A stretch of 64,000 bases of DNA, taken from contig NZ_CANSMR010000032.1 of assembly GCF_947648125.1 (NCBI RefSeq), positions 1-64,000 of the forward strand, written 5' to 3'. Position 1 is the first letter of the stretch. Each line of letters starts with the position of its first letter. The stretch comes from an uncultured Bradyrhizobium sp. GTDB lineage: Bacteria > Pseudomonadota > Alphaproteobacteria > Rhizobiales > Xanthobacteraceae. The position numbers and the translations under genes are program-made. Positions 60,165 through 64,000 of the stretch are shown here, in pieces. Under the pieces are notes generated by a model, which did not search any database, was not told the origin of the DNA, and was given only the letters and a program-made list of their open reading frames with translations.

Positions 60165-61649
60165 ATGATGTCGGTTGCATATGACTATGAACGCGACGAG
60201 CGCGCCCCGACCGTTCGGAACGAATTGCTGCTGATCGATGGCGCCCGCGTCCGCTCGCTGTCAGGAAAAACCTTCAAATCGCTCAATCCCGCCACCGAGC
60301 AGGTGATCGCGACCATTGCCGAAGGCAATGAGCACGACGTCGACCGCGCAGTCGCCGCTGCACGCCGCGCCTTCGAAGGTCCCTGGCGGACCATGCGCGC
60401 CGCCGAGCGCGGCCACATCCTGCTTAAATGGGCCGAGCTGCTCAAGCAGCACGCCGATGAAATCGCAGCGCTGGAAAGTCTCGATGCCGGCAAGCCGATA
60501 TCGGCGGTGCTGCGCCAGGATTTTCCGGCCGCGATCGACACGCTGACCTATTACGCCGGCTGGGCCGACAAGATCAGCGGCGATGTGGTCTCGACGCGCG
60601 ACGACGCGCTGACCTACACGGTGCGCGAGCCGGTCGGGGTGGTCGCCGCGATCGTGCCGTGGAATTTCCCACTGATGATCGGCATGTGGAAGCTCGCGCC
60701 GGCGCTGGCCTGCGGCTGCACGGTCGTGATGAAGCCGGCCGAGCTGACCTCGCTGTCGGCGCTGCGGATCGGCGAGCTCGCGCTCGAGGCCGGATTGCCG
60801 AAGGGCGTGCTCAACATCGTGACCGGACCCGGTCGCGTCGTCGGCGACGCGCTGGTCAATCACCCCGATGTCGACAAGGTCACGTTCACCGGTTCGCCCG
60901 GCGTCGGCCGCGGCATCATGAAAGGCGCCGCCGGCAACTTCAAACGGGTCTCGCTCGAGCTCGGCGGCAAGTCCGCCAATGTGATCTTCGACGACGCCAA
61001 TCTCGAAGCCGCCGCCAAGGCTGCCGCGGCCGGCATTTTCTTCAATGCGGGACAGGTCTGCTCGGCCGGCTCGCGCGTGCTGGTGCAGGAGCAGGCCTAT
61101 GACGAGGTGGTCGAGCGCCTGGTCGCCCGCGCCGAAACCTTGCGCATCGGCGATCCCGCGGATCGCGCCACCGTGCTCGGACCAGTCATCTCCGAGAAGC
61201 AGATACGCTCGATCCTCGATTATGTCGAGATCGGCAAGAACGAGGGCGCGCATCTCGCCACCGGCGGCGAACGCGTCGGCGACCGCGGCTATTTCATCAG
61301 CCCGGCGGTGTTCGCCAACGTCGCGCACGAGATGCGTATCTCGCAGGAAGAGATCTTCGGCCCCGTCGTCAGCGTCATCAAATTCAAGGACGAGGCCGAT
61401 GCGCTGCGCATCGCCAACGGCACCGCCTACAGCCTCGCCGCCGGCGTCTGGAGTGCCGACATGGGCCGCGTGCAGCGCTTCGCCAAAAAAGCCCGCGCCG
61501 GCACGGTGTGGATCAACACCTATGGCTACACCGACGTGCGTTTGCCGTGGGGCGGCGAACGCGACTCCGGCCTCGGCCGCGAGCACGGCACCGCGGCGCT
61601 CGACAATTTCACCGAGCCGAAGGCGGTGTGGATGAATCTCAACGTATGA
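60165..61649 (+). CDS. Aldehyde dehydrogenase
   Basis: NAD(P)-dependent aldehyde dehydrogenase, 494 aa. AGGAGG (60155-60160) precedes two in-frame ATGs, 60165 and 60168; the second has better spacing. Motifs: PWNFPLMIGMWKLAPALACG, FTGSPGVGRGIM (Rossmann), catalytic Glu in LELGGKSANV (about 265) and Cys in NAGQVCSAGSRV (about 298), EEIFGPVVSV. Closest in style to betaine/phenylacetaldehyde-type dehydrogenases. Divergent from the ModE-HTH regulator, which probably controls it. Confidence 0.93.
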   Translation: MMSVAYDYERDERAPTVRNELLLIDGARVRSLSGKTFKSLNPATEQVIATIAEGNEHDVDRAVAAARRAFEGPWRTMRAAERGHILLKWAELLKQHADEIAALESLDAGKPISAVLRQDFPAAIDTLTYYAGWADKISGDVVSTRDDALTYTVREPVGVVAAIVPWNFPLMIGMWKLAPALACGCTVVMKPAELTSLSALRIGELALEAGLPKGVLNIVTGPGRVVGDALVNHPDVDKVTFTGSPGVGRGIMKGAAGNFKRVSLELGGKSANVIFDDANLEAAAKAAAAGIFFNAGQVCSAGSRVLVQEQAYDEVVERLVARAETLRIGDPADRATVLGPVISEKQIRSILDYVEIGKNEGAHLATGGERVGDRGYFISPAVFANVAHEMRISQEEIFGPVVSVIKFKDEADALRIANGTAYSLAAGVWSADMGRVQRFAKKARAGTVWINTYGYTDVRLPWGGERDSGLGREHGTAALDNFTEPKAVWMNLNV

Positions 61650-61681
61650 ATTGTTGGCACGAGTGAGCACCACAAAACAGG

Positions 61682-61804
61682 CGTCGTCCCGGGCTTGACC
61701 CGGGACCCATAACCACAAGTTTTTGAACTGAAGAACGCTGTGGCCACAGCTTTCTCGACAACAGCGTTCCGTGGTTATGGGTCCCTGCTTTCGCAGGGAC
61801 GACG
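61682..61804. repeat. Palindromic intergenic repeat, type A copy 2
   Basis: Outer arms CGTCGTCCCGGG and the terminal GCAGGGACGACG are inverted; the next layer is ACCCATAACCAC / GTGGTTATGGGT, and a third is AACGCTGT / ACAGCGTT, giving a large cruciform. Its right part shares 25 identical bp with 199-223. Between the aldehyde dehydrogenase and aldo/keto reductase genes. Confidence 0.75.
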
Positions 61805-61872
61805 GTGGGGAGACATCGTTGCCTCATTCGTCTATCCTTCGCGTGTGGCTTTAGCGCGAACAAGGGCAACCC

Positions 61873-62712
61873 GTGCAGACAAGAAAATTCGGCAACAACG
61901 GCCCGCAGGTCTCGGTGATCGGGCAGGGCACCTGGTACCTCGATCGCGGTGACCGCAAGGCGGCGATCGCCGCGCTGAAGCGCGGTATCGACGCCGGAAT
62001 GACGCATATCGACACGGCGGAGATGTATGGCGACGCCGAACTCGTGATTGCGGACGCGATCATCGGCCGCCGCGACGAGCTGTTCCTGGTCTCGAAGGTG
62101 TTGCCGAGCAACGCCTCCCGGCGCGGCACCATCACCGCCTGCGAACGCTCGCTGAAGCGGCTGAAGACCGATCGCCTCGATTGCTACCTGCTGCACTGGC
62201 GCGGAACCTACCCGCTCGCCGAGACGGTCGCGGCGTTCGACGAGTTGATCGCGGCCGGCAAGATCCGCTCCTGGGGCGTCAGCAATTTCGACGCAGACGA
62301 TCTCGATGAACTGCTCGATGTCGCGGGCGAGGGCAAGATCGCCTGTAACCAGGTGCTCTACCACCTGCGGGAGCGCGCCATCGAGCACGCCGTGATCCCG
62401 TGGTGCGAGCAGCATGGTGTGGCCGTGGTCGCCTACTCGCCGTTCGGCCACAATGATTTTCCTGCGCTATCGAGCAAATCAGGCGCGGTGCTGCAATCGA
62501 TCGCGCAGGCGCACCAGGCGACGCCGCGCCAGGTCGCGCTGAGCTTTCTCACGCGGCTGCCCTCGGTGCTCGCGATTCCGAAGGCGTCGAACGCGGACCA
62601 CGCGGCGGAGAATGCCGCGGCGGGAACGCTCAAGCTCAGCGGCGACGAGATCGCCGCGCTCGACGCGGCGTTCCCGCGCGGGCCGAAGCCACGCTCGCTG
62701 CCGATGCTCTAA
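61873..62712 (+). CDS. Aldo/keto reductase
   Basis: NADPH-dependent TIM-barrel oxidoreductase, 279 aa, GTG start with AAGGG upstream. The catalytic tetrad is Asp47 and Tyr52 (HIDTAEMYGDAE), Lys75 (LVSKVLP) and His108 (YLLHWRG). Further family segments: WGVSNFDADDL, VVAYSPFGHNDFP and VLAIPKASNADHA. Similar to YeaE-type methylglyoxal reductases. Reduces aldehydes or ketones; exact role unknown. Confidence 0.92.
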   Translation: MQTRKFGNNGPQVSVIGQGTWYLDRGDRKAAIAALKRGIDAGMTHIDTAEMYGDAELVIADAIIGRRDELFLVSKVLPSNASRRGTITACERSLKRLKTDRLDCYLLHWRGTYPLAETVAAFDELIAAGKIRSWGVSNFDADDLDELLDVAGEGKIACNQVLYHLRERAIEHAVIPWCEQHGVAVVAYSPFGHNDFPALSSKSGAVLQSIAQAHQATPRQVALSFLTRLPSVLAIPKASNADHAAENAAAGTLKLSGDEIAALDAAFPRGPKPRSLPML

Positions 62713-62906
62713 TTCGCGGGATTCACTAGAAGCCCCGCTCCACGCAGTTCTTAACAAACTGTTGCAGTTGCGGCCGCGCACAGGCTGCGGCGGGCGGTCG
62801 CGCGCGCTGGTGCATATCGGAGTCCCGTTTTCGGGCATTGTTCTTGCGGCGGAATTGGCGTTCTCTGTGAACAGCAGATTCCCCTTATTTTGCCTTCGAG
62901 ATTGCC

Positions 62907-63896
62907 GTGACACCGCCCCCCGCCGTAGCCGCCAGGCTGGACAGCGTTCCTCTTGCATTGCCCGCGAAAACATCCGTTGCACGCAAGGCGCCGGCCCGCA
63001 CCGACCGGCCGTTCAAGGGCATTGCGCTGATCCTGCTGTCGACCGTGTTCTTGGGCACCTCCGACGTCACCGCGAAATATCTGTCGTCCACGCTGCCTTC
63101 GATCGAGATCGCCTGGATCCGCTTCCTGGTGTTTGCGCTGATCATGACGCCGGCGATGCTGCCGGGCACGCCGCTGTTCGCGCTGCGCAGCAGCCGTCCC
63201 GGCCTGCACGTGCTGCGCGGCGCCGCGCTGCTCGGCTCCTCCCTGATCTTCATTACGGGGCTGGGCTTCCTGCCGATCGCCGAGGCCTCGGCCACCAGCT
63301 TCGTCTCGCCGCTGTTCGTCACCGCACTGTCGATCGCTTTCCTCGGTGAGAAGGTCGGCATGCGCCGCTGGATCGCAACCGCAGTCGGCCTCGCCGGTGT
63401 GTTCATCATCCTGCGGCCGGGCACCAGCGCCTTCCATCCCGCGGCGGTCTTCCCGCTCGTCTCGGCGCTGGCCTGGGCCGGCACGCTGATCCTGACGCGC
63501 ATGATGAGCGGCAGCGAACGCCCGATCACCGTGATGACCTATTCGTCCATCGTCGGCGTCGCCATTGTCAGCGCGCTGGTGCCGTTCGTCTGGGTCACGC
63601 CGAGCTGGCACGACATCATGTTCGGCATCCTGATCGGCGTTGCGTCCACCGTCGGACAGTGGATCGTGGTGCTGGCGTTCCGCTACGGCGATGCCTCGGT
63701 GCTGGCGCCGTTTTCCTACACGCAGCTGCTCTGGGTCAGCATCCTCGGCTTCCTGATCTTCGGCGAAGTGCCCGACCGCTGGACCATCCTCGGCGCCGGC
63801 TTCATCGTCGCCTCCGGCCTCTACACTGCGCACCGCGAGCGCATGCGCCGCTCGCAATTGGTGGCGGTGGCCAGCGAGCCGTCGCCGAACGCCTGA
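62907..63896 (+). CDS. EamA/DMT family transporter
   Basis: Inner-membrane exporter of the drug/metabolite superfamily, 329 aa, GTG start at 62907 without a strong ribosome-binding site, so a later start is possible. Ten hydrophobic segments in two EamA repeats (about 34-168 and 178-305): IALILLSTVFLGTSDVTAKY and LSALAWAGTLILTRMM begin the repeats; FLPIAEASATSFVSPLFV and SVLAPFSYTQLLWVSILGF are conserved. Basic N- and C-terminal tails. Substrate unknown; relatives export amino acids or metabolites. Confidence 0.9.
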   Translation: MTPPPAVAARLDSVPLALPAKTSVARKAPARTDRPFKGIALILLSTVFLGTSDVTAKYLSSTLPSIEIAWIRFLVFALIMTPAMLPGTPLFALRSSRPGLHVLRGAALLGSSLIFITGLGFLPIAEASATSFVSPLFVTALSIAFLGEKVGMRRWIATAVGLAGVFIILRPGTSAFHPAAVFPLVSALAWAGTLILTRMMSGSERPITVMTYSSIVGVAIVSALVPFVWVTPSWHDIMFGILIGVASTVGQWIVVLAFRYGDASVLAPFSYTQLLWVSILGFLIFGEVPDRWTILGAGFIVASGLYTAHRERMRRSQLVAVASEPSPNA

Positions 63897-64000
63897 CGGC
63901 GCGTATCTCTTTTACAACAGCCGCCCTGAATCCGCTCCAATCCGGGCCGCGCGCCACGACGGTGCACGGCCTGAGAAGACGCTTGCCCCGCGAATTGCAA
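63897..64000. other. Right edge, no gene seen
   Basis: The last 104 bp after the EamA stop show no start codon with a ribosome-binding site and no strong hairpin. Confidence 0.4.

Overview
The window is a high-GC, densely coded stretch of an alphaproteobacterial chromosome. It looks like a Bradyrhizobium-type soil or symbiotic rhizobium. The grounds are gene content (many ABC importers, a Liv amino-acid system, orphan TctC protein, DctA behind a near-perfect sigma-54 promoter, nitrate ABC genes with a single-domain globin) and several families of palindromic intergenic repeats of the kind common in Bradyrhizobium. No tRNA, rRNA, CRISPR array, insertion sequence or phage gene was recognised. 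The species assignment is inference.

Left third (1-26.8 kb): an iron/spermidine-type ABC importer (428-4351); an orphan TctC receptor and an IclR regulator divergent from an acyl-CoA dehydrogenase, a Baeyer-Villiger-type monooxygenase and an alkyl sulfatase (4373-11447); a five-gene branched-chain-amino-acid-type Liv operon on the minus strand (11616-16198); a glycosyltransferase divergent from an ABC exporter and a glycogen-debranching-type hydrolase (16500-21938); then a PRC-barrel envelope protein, an MFS transporter, a long L,D-transpeptidase and a methyltransferase.

Middle (26.9-46 kb): a glycogen-synthase-like enzyme with a changed ADP-glucose motif, divergent from a CaiB-type CoA-transferase; a complete Dpp/Opp-type peptide importer (29893-35195); a zinc alcohol dehydrogenase and a tartrate/isopropylmalate-type dehydrogenase. 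At 37679-43961 is a compact island: luciferase-like flavin monooxygenase, stand-alone adenylation enzyme, acyl carrier protein and GNAT-like protein in one tight minus-strand operon, divergent from a NodU-type carbamoyltransferase. This looks like a small natural-product pathway that I cannot match to a known compound, and it is the best candidate for an undescribed system. A His-rich secreted protein and a second L,D-transpeptidase follow.

Right third (46-64 kb): an XRE regulator with an unusually palindrome-rich upstream region, a small hypothetical protein, DctA, an HWE-type sensor kinase, a class C beta-lactamase-like hydrolase, an intradiol dioxygenase, a nitrate-type ABC transporter followed by a globin, an SMP-30 hydrolase, a glutamine amidotransferase preceded by a molybdate-box-like palindrome, a ModE-HTH/periplasmic-binding-like one-component regulator divergent from an aldehyde dehydrogenase, an aldo/keto reductase and an EamA exporter.

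The overall picture is accessory metabolism: uptake systems coupled to oxidation modules, each with a local regulator. Starts were chosen by family alignment and visible ribosome-binding sites. Long antisense frames are treated as GC-rich shadows.
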